NCBI GenBank assembly: GCA_902521995.1
Contig: CABYTO010000001.1
Location: 1-64,000 of the forward strand
Length of the DNA: 64,000 nt
Source of the DNA: an uncultured Prochlorococcus sp.
GTDB taxonomy: Bacteria; Cyanobacteriota; Cyanobacteriia; PCC-6307; Cyanobiaceae
Reading direction: 5' to 3'
Made by a program: the position numbers and the translations under genes. Each line of letters starts with the position of its first letter. Positions within the stretch are counted from its first letter, which is position 1. A model generated the notes under the pieces. That model worked only from the letters and a program-made list of their open reading frames with translations. It ran no database searches and was not told the DNA's origin. This document shows, piece by piece, positions 41,754 to 52,816 of the stretch.

Positions 41754-42758
41754 TTAATCTAATCCAACCAATTGGCTTGTTAAATCATAAGTTTGTTTAG
41801 AGGTCTTCGTATCAATTATTCTTTTTGACAACTTTTGAGAAAAAGCTTTTCTGCCAGTTTTCTGACGATTTCCCCAGCTCCAATGGACTGATGGTTTAGC
41901 AAATTCTCTATAAGTTGCCACTTGAGCGACCCTCTCTCCTGCCACTCTTTGTGAAACATATCCTTTTGTTATAAATTTTTGAAATATCGGGAAAAGAAAT
42001 CTAAATAACCAAGGTGTATCTCTAAAAAGTTTTGTATCAGCAACACATCCAGGATATAGAGAATTTACAATAATCTTCTCTGCAGGATATCTTTTTGATA
42101 ATTCCTGAACGGTCACCATATTGCAAAGTTTACTATCCTTATAAGCCTTACCAGGTTTAAATTTCTTTCCATTCGCCATACTTATTGGAGATAAAAAACC
42201 ATTTTTGAATCCAGATAAATCTCCCAAATCAGCTGGGGCAGGAATGGGGATTCTTCCCCCAAGTTCTGAATAATTAGCAGTAACAGTCCCTAATACTGTA
42301 ATTCTTGGCTTGAATACAGTAGATTTGCCATTTAAAACAATTTCTCTTTCAGAAGATAAAATATTTTCCATAAGTAGGTTTATCATAAGAAAATGCCCAA
42401 AATGATTTACTGCCATGGAGTTTTCAAACCCCTGAGCAGACCTTTCAGGTCTCTTTACTCTCGGTTTATAAACTGCTGCATTACAAATAAAAGAGTTAAT
42501 TGGCTTCGTAAATCTTTCTAATATTTCATCGCAACCTTTTCTCACATCATCCAAGTTAGAGAGATCTATTTCTATAAAGTGAACATTTTTAACTTCCTCT
42601 TTTGTCAAGAATTCCTTAGCAGTTTTTATAGCTCTTTTATTTGATCGATTAACTGCTATAACCTCCCATCCAAATCTTAATAGAGGTTTTAGAGTATTTA
42701 ATCCAACTCCTGAAGTTGTTCCTGTTATTAGGACTAAACCCTTAATGTTCTTACTCAC
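41754..42758 (-). CDS. por: light-dependent protochlorophyllide oxidoreductase
   Basis: 334-aa ORF; TGTTSGVGLNTLKPL, ICNAAVYKP, AYKDSKLCN (YxxxK). Confidence 0.96.
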   Translation of the reverse strand: MSKNIKGLVLITGTTSGVGLNTLKPLLRFGWEVIAVNRSNKRAIKTAKEFLTKEEVKNVHFIEIDLSNLDDVRKGCDEILERFTKPINSFICNAAVYKPRVKRPERSAQGFENSMAVNHFGHFLMINLLMENILSSEREIVLNGKSTVFKPRITVLGTVTANYSELGGRIPIPAPADLGDLSGFKNGFLSPISMANGKKFKPGKAYKDSKLCNMVTVQELSKRYPAEKIIVNSLYPGCVADTKLFRDTPWLFRFLFPIFQKFITKGYVSQRVAGERVAQVATYREFAKPSVHWSWGNRQKTGRKAFSQKLSKRIIDTKTSKQTYDLTSQLVGLD

Positions 42759-42812
42759 TAGCGAAAAAGTTAATTGAAAAATGAAAAGTAGAATGATTCA
42801 AGATCATCCTTA

Positions 42813-43160
42813 TCAACGCCATATTACTCTGATAATGTCCCTAGAAATTATTTGATCCTGATCCTTCATAAATCTTTGCTCACCTTCAGAAGAGAATAAA
42901 TCATCAAACTTATCTGTTAAAACATTAAATCTATATTTTTCGTATAAAAATGATTCTTCAATTTCCCTTAATCTGATCAACCTTACTTTAGAGCTATAGC
43001 CAAGCTTAATAAGGCTTATTATTGCTAACAACGAAAAGCTAATTTTTATAATTAAAAAAATCAATGATACAAAATTATCCTGTTTCTTTTGTCTTTTTAT
43101 AAATACATTCTTTAAATATTTTTTGTGGAAAATACTATTTTTATAAAAAGATTTTGACAA
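42813..43160 (-). CDS. hypothetical protein with one TM segment
   Basis: 115-aa ORF between por and psaM. Confidence 0.5.
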   Translation of the reverse strand: MSKSFYKNSIFHKKYLKNVFIKRQKKQDNFVSLIFLIIKISFSLLAIISLIKLGYSSKVRLIRLREIEESFLYEKYRFNVLTDKFDDLFSSEGEQRFMKDQDQIISRDIIRVIWR

Positions 43161-43245
43161 ATTAAGTACTTGATATTTTTACTGAATAAATCAATTCAGT
43201 CTTACTTTATTATTACCTTATAAATTTTAAATTTCCTAATAGAAT

Positions 43246-43350
43246 TTAGTTCCTACCTAAACTAATTCCTAGTCTTAATGCTAAAACTCCTGCATGCATA
43301 ACAACTATGAGGCTTAATGCAATAAGATTTATTGTTTGAGTTGGCTCCAT
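43246..43350 (-). CDS. psaM: photosystem I subunit M (34 aa; not in the ORF track)
   Basis: - strand translation [34 protein letters not shown], single TM, PsaM-like. Confidence 0.82.
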   Translation of the reverse strand: MEPTQTINLIALSLIVVMHAGVLALRLGISLGRN

Positions 43351-43487
43351 GGTAAAAAAATTATTTTCTATATTCTCCACCGAAAAGAGAAGATTTGAAA
43401 CACTATTACAAAATGATGTTACTTAATTAACAAATTGAAAGAAAAAATTTATCAAAAATTATCATAAATAAACCTACAAAGTTAACT

Positions 43488-44180
43488 TTGGGAATTGAAA
43501 ATCAGGCTTTAATTTTTTCAACAAATAATTTATCTGGATTTGATCAAATGGCATTAGATTTAGATTCTTTAGATAAGACAATATCGAATCCTGAAATAAT
43601 TCTCACATTGAGGTTCTACTATTGGAGTGGGGATTGGCTTTCAATTGGCTATCACCAAAAGGAAATTCCTCCTCATTGGAAAAATTTATTATCAAATAGG
43701 GAAATTAATATTGTTAGACGTCCCTCTGGAGGGGGTGCTGTTCTGCATTCAGGAGGCATAACATATGCATTAACATTTAAAAAAACTTACTATAAATTTT
43801 TAAGTTATGAAATGATTAATAATTGGTTAATTAAAAGTTTTAAAGAATTAGGTCTAAACTTACAATATGGTAATTTACTAAAATCAAGCATTAAAACAAA
43901 TTGTTTTGGGACTTCATTAATTTCCGATTTAGTTGATCAGGATGGGTTTAAGAGAATAGGTAGTGCTCAATTTCGTAAAAAAGGCGCATTCCTTCAACAT
44001 GGAGAAATTCAAACAAATCCTTCAAGAGATTTGTGGTTCAAGTTATTCAAAGAAGAAGCTCCACCAAAAGTAAATTTAAAACTAACAAATGATGAAATAG
44101 TTCAACATTTGAGAAATTCATTCGTGAAAAATAAATCAAATATAAATTTCAAAAATATTGCCATAGATAATAAAAAATAG
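43488..44180 (+). CDS. lipoate-protein ligase A family protein, TTG start
   Basis: 230-aa ORF; YYWSGDWLSIGYHQ, IVRRPSGGGAVLHSGGITYAL. Confidence 0.88.
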   Translation: MGIENQALIFSTNNLSGFDQMALDLDSLDKTISNPEIILTLRFYYWSGDWLSIGYHQKEIPPHWKNLLSNREINIVRRPSGGGAVLHSGGITYALTFKKTYYKFLSYEMINNWLIKSFKELGLNLQYGNLLKSSIKTNCFGTSLISDLVDQDGFKRIGSAQFRKKGAFLQHGEIQTNPSRDLWFKLFKEEAPPKVNLKLTNDEIVQHLRNSFVKNKSNINFKNIAIDNKK

Positions 44181-44202
44181 AAAATTTCAATGGCAAAATT
44201 AT

Positions 44203-45426
44203 TTAAAGATCTCCTTTCTGCTTCATTGAATTAATTATTCTCGGCAATTCAATTCCTAAGGGATAATGATTTTTAAAGTTTAATTTGTTAACAATATCTG
44301 AAGGGAAATTAAAACCTAATTTATTCAATACAAAGTTTCCAATTTTTGACCTATCAATTATCCCCAAAGGGATATCTGCAGCATTTAGAACTAATAAAAA
44401 ACCTTCATTTGTTTCTTCAATTCTTTCTATAGTTCTCCATAATTTATCGTTATAAGATACACTTTCAAAACTATCGATTGGTTTCATAAAATCTCCTACA
44501 AAGTTCCGTTCCCATTTTTTTAAGGAAACAGTTTTTAAAATATTCTCATCAACAAAACCTGTCCATCTACCATTATTAGTAACAAAAAAATATTTATCCG
44601 ATGCATCCTTCTTATTTTTTATTAATTTATTGAATTCTGAGAAATTTGAATCGTATTCAATTTTCCTTAAAGGCTTTAGTTTAATCTCAGAAACTTTACT
44701 AAATTTTAGAATGTTTTCAATTTTAAAAAATTGACTTTCAGATTTTGAAGAATTAACTCCAAACAAGCCTAAAAAAGAAAGAATAAAACCAAAGTAAAAG
44801 TTAAATCTAAATATACAAATTATCCCAAAAAATAAAACAAAAAAAGATAATAATAAATTTACTTTATTGAGGAAATTTCTTCCTTTATTTTTGCTCCCTG
44901 AGAAATACCAAATAATACTTTTTAATAAATTCCCTCCATCTAAAGAACCAATTGGAATCAAATTTAAGAAGCCTAAGAATAAATTAAATATACCTACTCT
45001 TGAAATTACATTAACTGCTATTTGTTCTTGAGACACACTGTTATTACTAATTAAAAGTAGGGTAGATGCTGTAGCGAAACATAAAAGAGGTCTAACAATT
45101 GCAATTTTTATATTACCTAAAGCAGTTTGACAATACTTATCAATTTGTAAAATTGCTCCTAAAAAATAAAAAGTAATTTTTTTTATTTTTACACCCTGAT
45201 TAAGTGAAACAAAAGTATGAAAAACCTCATGAAAAATAATTGAAGATAATAAGAAAAAAGAAGTTAAAAACCCTATAATCCAAGCTTCTTTATTATTGTA
45301 GATATCGCCAGAAGATAAATTGACCTGATTACTTATACTCCATGAGAATAAAAAGAGAATAACAAACCAATAGGGATGAACTTTAAAGGGAATTCCCCAT
45401 ATTTTAAAAATTTGCCAACTTCTCAA
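44203..45426 (-). CDS. site-2 protease family (M50) zinc metalloprotease with CBS-like region
   Basis: 407-aa ORF; IIFHEVFHTF HExxH motif, NLIPIGSLDGG, C-terminal CBS-like segment. Confidence 0.85.
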   Translation of the reverse strand: MRSWQIFKIWGIPFKVHPYWFVILFLFSWSISNQVNLSSGDIYNNKEAWIIGFLTSFFLLSSIIFHEVFHTFVSLNQGVKIKKITFYFLGAILQIDKYCQTALGNIKIAIVRPLLCFATASTLLLISNNSVSQEQIAVNVISRVGIFNLFLGFLNLIPIGSLDGGNLLKSIIWYFSGSKNKGRNFLNKVNLLLSFFVLFFGIICIFRFNFYFGFILSFLGLFGVNSSKSESQFFKIENILKFSKVSEIKLKPLRKIEYDSNFSEFNKLIKNKKDASDKYFFVTNNGRWTGFVDENILKTVSLKKWERNFVGDFMKPIDSFESVSYNDKLWRTIERIEETNEGFLLVLNAADIPLGIIDRSKIGNFVLNKLGFNFPSDIVNKLNFKNHYPLGIELPRIINSMKQKGDL

Positions 45427-45466
45427 AAATAATCTCCGCTATATTTAGCAATAATATTAATCTTAC

Positions 45467-46138
45467 ATGCAGGATAATGATATGCCCAAGACTATTCCTT
45501 TAGTTAAAATTTGTGGAATAACTTCTGAAGAACAAGCTCTTCAAGTCGCTAAATTAGGAGCGAATGCTATTGGCATTATTTCGGTGGAGGAGTCTCCAAG
45601 GTATGTATCAGCTGAAATTAAGAAAAAAATATTTAAAACCCTAGAAAATTTTTATCCAAAAATCAAGAGGGTATCAGTTGTACAAAATTGTCCAATAGAC
45701 TTAATTATTAAAAATTTCTTAGGAAACCCCACTGAAACTATCATTCAATTACATGGAGATGAAGATATTGAATATTGCAAAAAAATAAGGGGGGAAATTC
45801 CCAATATTGGCCTATGGAAAGCTTTCAGAATAAAAACAGAAAAGGACATAGAAAAAATAAAACCTTTTGAGGATTATGTAGATGCGATAATACTTGATTC
45901 ATGGAATAAAGAAACTTATGGAGGTTCGGGGAAAAAAATAAATTCTATATATCTAAAGAATTTGCAATTTAGCAAACCGTGGTGGTTAGCAGGTGGAATA
46001 TCAATTGAATGGATTGATGAAATCCTCACTGATTTCAAGCCAGATGGAATAGATATTTCAAGTAGTATTGAAATATCTCCAGGTTTAAAAGATATTAAAA
46101 AAACAGAGGATCTTTTTAAGTTTTTGAAAAGAAATTAG
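45467..46138 (+). CDS. trpF: phosphoribosylanthranilate isomerase
   Basis: 223-aa ORF; VKICGITSEEQA, IIQLHGDED, LAGGISIEWIDEIL. Confidence 0.93.
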   Translation: MQDNDMPKTIPLVKICGITSEEQALQVAKLGANAIGIISVEESPRYVSAEIKKKIFKTLENFYPKIKRVSVVQNCPIDLIIKNFLGNPTETIIQLHGDEDIEYCKKIRGEIPNIGLWKAFRIKTEKDIEKIKPFEDYVDAIILDSWNKETYGGSGKKINSIYLKNLQFSKPWWLAGGISIEWIDEILTDFKPDGIDISSSIEISPGLKDIKKTEDLFKFLKRN

Positions 46139-46875
46139 TAATTATTGGTAGCGGACTGCTGTTTTACAAGCTCAAAAAATTCTTGTTTTAAACTTAAATC
46201 GTGTCTAAAATCACCTCTCACCACAGAATTAATCATACTAGTATTTGGTTCTTTGACTCCTCTCCACTTCATACAATAATGTTGGGCCTTTACAATAATG
46301 CCTAAACCTTTAGGTTCGCATAGTTTTTCAATTTCATCTGCAAGAATCATTACAGCCTCTTCCTGAATATGAGGTCTTGAAAAAACCCAATCAGCAACTC
46401 TCGCAAATTTTGAAAGACCAATAACTTTATTTCCAGGTTTAATACCTATCCAACACTCCCCTAGAATTGGTACTAAGTGATGTGAACATGCAGATCTGAC
46501 AGAAATTGGGCCAACCGTATAAATTTCATCAAGATTCTTATCATTAGGGAAACTTGTGACTTTAGGTTGTTCATGATATCTGCCTTTAAATACCTCATTT
46601 AAATACATTTTTGAAACTCTTTCAGCAGTTTCTTGAGTATTATGATCATTTTCAACATCTATTACCAGGGACTTTAGTAAATCTCTAACCCTTGAGGCTA
46701 TTTCTTTTTCTAAAATTTCTAATTCACCAGGATTTATAAAATCAGAAATATTATCATTGGCACTAAATCTTGTCCCAGAATTCTTAATTCTATCTCTAAT
46801 AATTTCAGAAATTAGTTTATTAGTAATCTGGTCGTCAAAGTTTCTAATATTATCGTTGGGTAATGTAGAGGTCAT
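46135..46875 (-). CDS. folE: GTP cyclohydrolase I
   Basis: 246-aa ORF; SACSHHLVPILGECWIGI, GLSKFARVADWVFSRPHIQE. Confidence 0.94.
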   Translation of the reverse strand: MTSTLPNDNIRNFDDQITNKLISEIIRDRIKNSGTRFSANDNISDFINPGELEILEKEIASRVRDLLKSLVIDVENDHNTQETAERVSKMYLNEVFKGRYHEQPKVTSFPNDKNLDEIYTVGPISVRSACSHHLVPILGECWIGIKPGNKVIGLSKFARVADWVFSRPHIQEEAVMILADEIEKLCEPKGLGIIVKAQHYCMKWRGVKEPNTSMINSVVRGDFRHDLSLKQEFFELVKQQSATNNY

Positions 46876-47028
46876 AAAATTTTAAACAGAAAATTGTATG
46901 CAACTTAATTTACTGTATCTTCCAAAAGCTTAATTGCTTATATACTATATCACATTCTCTTGTTCAATCGGGTTCAAATAGCTCTAAAAAAAGCACTGTT
47001 TTAAGATTAATTCAGATAAACAGAATGT

Positions 47029-47736
47029 TCAAAAGGCTCCGCCTGAAGGCATCAAAGTTAAGTCTTCGATCAATTGTGATTCAGGTTTTTGAGCCATGTA
47101 GAGAATAGTTTCTGATACCTCTTTTGAGGAGAGCATAGAAGTTCTATCAAAATCAGAATTGATTGATTCGGAGTCCCAAAGAGGGGTATTTACTGAACCA
47201 AGAGTTATTGTACACGCTCTTATTGAATTAGATCTCTCCTCCTCCCTCAGGCATTTAGTATACATAGCTAGTGCAGATTTTGATACGCAATAAGCTCCCC
47301 ATTGGGGGAATGCATTATAAGAGGCATGACTGCTAACATTAATAACTAAACCACCATTTTTTCTCATTTGAGGAATTATTGAACTACAAATTTGAAAAAC
47401 ACTTGTGAGGTTTATTTGAATAGTTTGTTCCCATTGACCTAATTCCATTTCAACTAAAGGGCCATTAAATGCGCAACCGGCATTATTTATCAATACTGAA
47501 GGGCACCCATACTTCTCAATTGCCTCTTTAACACAATGCTCTATTTCAGGAGGATTAGATAAATCACATTTTACTAGGTTAATTTTTGATTTAGTGCTCA
47601 ACAGTTTGCTCTCTAGTTTCTCCATTAAATCCATATTCCTAGAGAGTAAAATTAAATCCCAGCCAGCATTGGCAAAAGTAATTGCGGTAGATCTACCAAT
47701 ACCTTTCGTAGCACCCGTTATAAAAGCTAGTTTCAA
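47029..47736 (-). CDS. SDR family oxidoreductase (probable TTG start)
   Basis: KLAFITGATKGIGRSTA, NNAGCAFNG, YCVSK; TTG at 47736 removes the 41-bp overlap with accA seen in the ORF track. Confidence 0.88.
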   Translation of the reverse strand: MKLAFITGATKGIGRSTAITFANAGWDLILLSRNMDLMEKLESKLLSTKSKINLVKCDLSNPPEIEHCVKEAIEKYGCPSVLINNAGCAFNGPLVEMELGQWEQTIQINLTSVFQICSSIIPQMRKNGGLVINVSSHASYNAFPQWGAYCVSKSALAMYTKCLREEERSNSIRACTITLGSVNTPLWDSESINSDFDRTSMLSSKEVSETILYMAQKPESQLIEDLTLMPSGGAF

Positions 47737-47737
47737 G

Positions 47738-48745
47738 TTATTCAGTTGTTTGGGGGATTTCACTATAAATTTCTTCAATATTATTTGCTTCGATAAATTT
47801 ACCTAAAACCCTAAACTTTTTGTATCTTTCCTCAATCAATTCGTCTTCAGGCATTTGCAGTAAAGCATTAAGGTGTTTCTCAATAGCCTCTTTTAGTGTA
47901 TTACCAGCATCTAAAGGAGCCCAATTATTCCCACCAGAAGGTTCTGGTAATACCTCATCTATTACACCTAATTTAAGTAAATCCTTACCTGTGATTTTAA
48001 GTGCTGATGCAGCTTCTGGTGCCTTCGCAGCATCCCTCCACAAAATTGATGCACAAGCTTCTGGACTAGCAACTGTGTAAACACTGTGTTCAAACATTAG
48101 TAACCTATCGGCAACACCTATTCCAAGTGCTCCTCCAGAACCTCCTTCTCCAATGACAGTAGCCACAATTGGAACTTTCAATCCAAACATCTCTCGAAGG
48201 TTTCTTGCAATCGCTTCACCTTGACCTTGTTCTTCAGCTTTTAAACCAGCATAAGCTCCAGGAGTATCAATAAAAGTAAGAATTGGCAAAGAAAATCTAT
48301 TTGCATGCTGCATTAATCTTAGAGCTTTTCTGTAACCTCCTGGTTTTGCCATCCCAAAATTTCTTACTACATTTTCTTTTGTATCCCTTCCTTTCTGATG
48401 CCCTAACATCATCACTGGTCTATTATTTATCGAACCTATCCCACCAATTAGTGCCATATCATCGCCACCATTTCTGTCTCCATGTAATTCGATCCAGTCA
48501 TCACAAAACATTTGAACAAAATCTAAAGTACTAGGTCTTTGAGGATGTCTAGCTACCTGAATCTTTTGAGCAGGGGTGAGAGATTTAAATATTTCTTCTC
48601 TTCTCCTAGCAGCTAAAGTTTCAAGCTGCAGAAGCTGTTGACTAACATCTACTTCTGAATCTCGAGCTAATTCTTTAATTTGCTCTATCTGCTTCTCAAG
48701 TTCAACAAGAGGCTTTTCAAAATCAAGGAGGTAACGTTTAGCCAT
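47738..48745 (-). CDS. accA: acetyl-CoA carboxylase carboxyltransferase alpha subunit
   Basis: 335-aa [62 protein letters not shown]. Confidence 0.97.
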   Translation of the reverse strand: MAKRYLLDFEKPLVELEKQIEQIKELARDSEVDVSQQLLQLETLAARRREEIFKSLTPAQKIQVARHPQRPSTLDFVQMFCDDWIELHGDRNGGDDMALIGGIGSINNRPVMMLGHQKGRDTKENVVRNFGMAKPGGYRKALRLMQHANRFSLPILTFIDTPGAYAGLKAEEQGQGEAIARNLREMFGLKVPIVATVIGEGGSGGALGIGVADRLLMFEHSVYTVASPEACASILWRDAAKAPEAASALKITGKDLLKLGVIDEVLPEPSGGNNWAPLDAGNTLKEAIEKHLNALLQMPEDELIEERYKKFRVLGKFIEANNIEEIYSEIPQTTE

Positions 48746-48748
48746 AAT

Positions 48749-49789
48749 TTAAACAGTTAATACTTTAGGCTGCTTATCAAGTCCAATCGCAGAAAAACCA
48801 TGCTTTAAAGATGCTGCTCCAATAAACTCCATCTTTTCAAGGGAAATGTTATTTCTACCCCAACTAAAGTTTGTATGACACTTTTCAAATTCTAAAATCA
48901 TAGCTTCTGCAAAGCAAGCAAACATCTCTCGCTGAGGGTTTTGCATTTCCGCAAGTTCCATCATATTCCAACCAATATCATTAAAAAACTCTACTATACC
49001 TCCTTTTAAAACATGAATATTTTCACCCTGAAATTTCTCATCAAGATTTTTTGGGTATCCGCCATCAATCATTAAACATGTTTTTTTTAAGTTATCTGTA
49101 TCAATTTCAATAGTTTTAGGCATACTTGCAACCCAAACAACAATATCCGCCTGAGGCAAGGCCTCATTTAAGCTTGTTACGGTGCCACCATCTAATTCCT
49201 TTTGTAACTGTGCTAGTGGTTCTTGTTGTCTTGCTACCATAAGAAGTTCTGAAATCCCAGTTTTATTAATAAGCCATCTACAAACAGCACTACCAATATC
49301 ACCTGTAGCACCAATTACAGCAACAGTTGCTTTTTTAAGGTCTATCCCAATACGAGGCGCATTTATTTCTAGTTGCTTACAAATAACCCAGGCTGTATGA
49401 GTATTGCCAGTAGTAAACCTTTCCCACTCTAATGAAGTATTTCTAATTTGTTTGTGCTGTAGAAGATTAAAATTCTCAAAAATAATAGAAGTAAATCCTC
49501 CTAAAGCGGTAATGTTAATCCCTTTTTTCTGAGCTAGTTCCATAGCATTTAGTACTTTTCTTCTAGCCGTTTTAAACCTAGAAAGCATTTCAGGTACAAA
49601 GCACGAATCTATATAAGAACCTTCAATAGATATTCCAGTTGCACTCTTAACTTCTACATTTTCAACAAGCTGAGGAGGAGCAGTACACCAAACATCCAAG
49701 TCGCCATCAGCAATATGATCAAAGCCTAGCATGGAAGCTTTTCTTTTTGCATCTTCAAAACTGGTTGAGTGGCCTATTAACCCAAACAT
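48749..49789 (-). CDS. aar: long-chain acyl-[acyl-carrier-protein] reductase
   Basis: 346-aa [41 protein letters not shown], adjacent to ado. Confidence 0.95.
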   Translation of the reverse strand: MFGLIGHSTSFEDAKRKASMLGFDHIADGDLDVWCTAPPQLVENVEVKSATGISIEGSYIDSCFVPEMLSRFKTARRKVLNAMELAQKKGINITALGGFTSIIFENFNLLQHKQIRNTSLEWERFTTGNTHTAWVICKQLEINAPRIGIDLKKATVAVIGATGDIGSAVCRWLINKTGISELLMVARQQEPLAQLQKELDGGTVTSLNEALPQADIVVWVASMPKTIEIDTDNLKKTCLMIDGGYPKNLDEKFQGENIHVLKGGIVEFFNDIGWNMMELAEMQNPQREMFACFAEAMILEFEKCHTNFSWGRNNISLEKMEFIGAASLKHGFSAIGLDKQPKVLTV

Positions 49790-49897
49790 TTAAAATTTAT
49801 AAATGGTTTCTATACGATGTTATGAACAATAGCACAGAGGTAACAACTTAAATAGAATTGATTAATTATTAAAATCCTTAATTAATTAGAAAAGTAA

Positions 49898-50653
49898 TTA
49901 GACGATAGCTGCCATAGCCATTCTTGCAATTTCTCTATTATCTAGACCTATTTCCATCAATGTATCTTGATAAGCAATCATAAATTCTTCCATTAATTCT
50001 TCTCTGTCCATAGCTAGAACTGATGCGTCATCTGCCACTTCATCTAACATCTTTTTAATTAAAGGAAGATTAACCTTATTAGCTTCCATTAATTCCTCTT
50101 TACAAGTAGATAGATTCTCTTTAAGCCACTCTTGACCATAATTTAAATGAAGGTATTCATCTTTAACCACTCCCTCTGTTATTTTTTTTGCAAAAGGATC
50201 CGCAACTCTTATGTAGACGTTATAAGCAGAAATTGCAAATGCTTCAATTAAGATAGCTTGTATTAAAAGACATGTAGTTAGATTTCCTTTTTCAAGAGCA
50301 ACTTGAAAATTACCATGTAATTTAGAAAAGAATTTTTTAGCAAATTCCATATCAGCTACTACACCTAAATTTCTTCCACATGCAGTAAAACCTTTTTTAT
50401 GCTTCATTTCCATTCTCGCCAATTTAGTTAACTCCTCTAGCTCATTTGGAATTAAAGTTGCTATGGAAATGTAATTATCATGAGCCTCTTGCTCTCCTTC
50501 TATAACAATTGCATTTATTCTGCTGTATGCATCCTTATAAGAATCCGTAGTAAAGTCGGGCAAATCTAAAGAAATCGGATTAGTCGATTCTTCAAGAGTT
50601 TTTTTATTTGATTCTAGAGTTTGCATGTCAGTAATCTTTAGCTCATTATGCAT
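49898..50653 (-). CDS. ado: aldehyde-deformylating oxygenase (start may be 50626)
   Basis: 251-aa ORF; ferritin-like di-iron motifs EGEQEAHDNY, ARMEMKHKKGF, VKDEYLHLNYG. Confidence 0.95.
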   Translation of the reverse strand: MHNELKITDMQTLESNKKTLEESTNPISLDLPDFTTDSYKDAYSRINAIVIEGEQEAHDNYISIATLIPNELEELTKLARMEMKHKKGFTACGRNLGVVADMEFAKKFFSKLHGNFQVALEKGNLTTCLLIQAILIEAFAISAYNVYIRVADPFAKKITEGVVKDEYLHLNYGQEWLKENLSTCKEELMEANKVNLPLIKKMLDEVADDASVLAMDREELMEEFMIAYQDTLMEIGLDNREIARMAMAAIV

Positions 50654-50737
50654 GAATATTACACGATTATAGAGAGTTTATTTAAATATCATGAAAATAG
50701 TTTCAATTATTAAGTCACATTTTTTACTTAAACTTAT

Positions 50738-51532
50738 TTAAGAATTGTTTGGCCAATCCGATTGCATCAGATTCATAATCAATTTGAACCAATGATTAAT
50801 CAATAATTCCTTTAAATTTCTCCCTAAAGACTCATTTGCTCCTCTACTATCCCCAATAACACCTGATTTACTGAAGTCATCAGTGAGCCAAGCAGTCGGC
50901 GCATTGCCCTCTAGACTCCAACCTTCAGGGATCTCAACTTTATTACCCTCATTTGGGCGTTCATCACCTACTAATTCTGGTTTCAAAGCAAGCATCAAAC
51001 TTGTTTCAGCTAAAGAAGCATGAAGCCCATCCTCGATCTCAGTTTTTGTTAATAATTCACTTAATCCATTAACGCCACTCCATAAGAAACAAGGGAAAAC
51101 CGCCATCCCAGGTGCGGAACTTCTTAGCTCTCTTGCAGCTGTATTTAATAGTGAAATTTGACCTCCATGTCCATTAATCAATATCAATCTTTTAAAACCC
51201 ATTTCAGATAATTGACCTCCGACTTCCTTAATAATTGAAGTAATTAAATTCGAGGAAAGTGAAATTGTCCCGGCAAAACCCTTATGTTCTGGAGAAAAGC
51301 CAATATATTGAGTTGGAAGTTTTTTTATTGGAATATCGTCAGAGAATAATTTAAAAACTTCGTTAATAATTTCATCAACAAAAATACTATCTGTAGCAAG
51401 AGGCAAATGAGGCCCATGTTGCTCAACAGCGCCGAATGGCCAAATCACTGTAGATCTTTTGTTTTTTGCAACACACTCAATTTCTTGCCAATTTAAATAT
51501 TCAAATTTATTAGGTATTGGTTTAAAGTTCAT
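50738..51532 (-). CDS. creatininase family protein
   Basis: 264-aa ORF; VIWPFGAVEQHGPHLPLATDS, INGHGGQISLL, HASLAETSLML. Confidence 0.92.
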   Translation of the reverse strand: MNFKPIPNKFEYLNWQEIECVAKNKRSTVIWPFGAVEQHGPHLPLATDSIFVDEIINEVFKLFSDDIPIKKLPTQYIGFSPEHKGFAGTISLSSNLITSIIKEVGGQLSEMGFKRLILINGHGGQISLLNTAARELRSSAPGMAVFPCFLWSGVNGLSELLTKTEIEDGLHASLAETSLMLALKPELVGDERPNEGNKVEIPEGWSLEGNAPTAWLTDDFSKSGVIGDSRGANESLGRNLKELLINHWFKLIMNLMQSDWPNNS

Positions 51533-51598
51533 TAATTTTAATTTTGAGTACTAACATTTAGAGTATGTTAATAATTAATTATTCTTATTTTACCTACG

Positions 51599-52816
51599 AT
51601 GGGAGTCAGTAATAAAAATGCCCAAGAGAATACCCAACCAAAGGGCAATAAAAAACCTCTTCAGGTACTTCACATAAGCAAGAAAGATACTCAAAAAAAA
51701 TCTCAAGAAATAGATAATGAGCAAACCAATGCGCAAGAAGAAATTAAAAAAGAAAATATTGCAATCAAACCTCAATTCATTAAAAATGATTCAGAAAAAG
51801 AAATTGTGGAAAGTAATGAAAAAATTAGGGATTTTGATATTTCTCAACAAGATTTAACTAAACAAGACTTAAATAGACCTCTTAATTTTTCTGAGCAAAA
51901 CACAGATTTTCAATTAGAAAGAACAGTTGATGAATTCGATTTTGATGAAAGTGCTTTTTTGGAGGCTTTAAATTCACATGAGCCAATTGGGGCTACAGGA
52001 GAAACGATTTCAGGTAAGGTTATAGCAATCGAAAGTGATGGACTATATGTTGACATTGGTGGAAAAGCACCTGGTTATATGCCCAAAAAAGAATGCGGTT
52101 TGGGTGTGATAACCAACTTTAAAGAAAAGTTTTCTATAGGGCTTGAAATGGAAGTTTTGGTTATCAAAGAACAAAATGCTGATGGGATGGTAACAGTGAG
52201 CGCTAGGGCATTAATTCTCAGGCAAAGTTGGGAGAAAGTATCAAGTTTCGCAAAAAATGGAGAATTAATTAACGTTTTAATTAATGGATTTAATAGAGGT
52301 GGGCTTACGTGTGATGTAGATGGATTGAGAGGGTTCATACCAAGATCCCAACTTGAAGATGGTCAAGATTATCAATCTTTTGTTGGCAAAACTCTAAAAG
52401 TAGCGTTTCTTGAGGTTAATCCAGAATCTAGAAAACTAGTTCTCTCTGAAAAGAAAGCATCATTGGTCTCTAAACTTACAAGTCTAGAATTAGGACAATT
52501 AATTGAAGGAGAAGTTTTAGCAGTAAAACCATATGGCTTCTTTATTGATTTAGGAGGAGCTAGTGGACTTCTTCATCAATCCTCACTAACAAACGGATCG
52601 ATTCGTTCTTTAAGAGAAGTTTTTAGAGAAGGGGAAATTATAAAAGCTTTAATTTCTGAAATTGACCTCGAAAAAGGGCGCATCGGTCTTAATACAGCAC
52701 TCCTAGAAAACTCTGCGGGCGAATTGATTATTGATAAGCAAAAGGTTATGCAAGAAGCCACAGACAGAGCACTAAAAACTAAAGCGCTCTTCGATAAAAA
52801 AGAGCAGGATAAATGA
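51599..52816 (+). CDS. S1 RNA-binding domain protein (ribosomal protein S1-like)
   Basis: 405-aa ORF; three S1-like repeats (GKVIAIESDGLYVDIGGKAPGYMP, INGFNRGGLTCDVDGLRGFIPRSQL, GEVLAVKPYGFFIDLGGASGLLH). Confidence 0.92.
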   Translation: MGVSNKNAQENTQPKGNKKPLQVLHISKKDTQKKSQEIDNEQTNAQEEIKKENIAIKPQFIKNDSEKEIVESNEKIRDFDISQQDLTKQDLNRPLNFSEQNTDFQLERTVDEFDFDESAFLEALNSHEPIGATGETISGKVIAIESDGLYVDIGGKAPGYMPKKECGLGVITNFKEKFSIGLEMEVLVIKEQNADGMVTVSARALILRQSWEKVSSFAKNGELINVLINGFNRGGLTCDVDGLRGFIPRSQLEDGQDYQSFVGKTLKVAFLEVNPESRKLVLSEKKASLVSKLTSLELGQLIEGEVLAVKPYGFFIDLGGASGLLHQSSLTNGSIRSLREVFREGEIIKALISEIDLEKGRIGLNTALLENSAGELIIDKQKVMQEATDRALKTKALFDKKEQDK

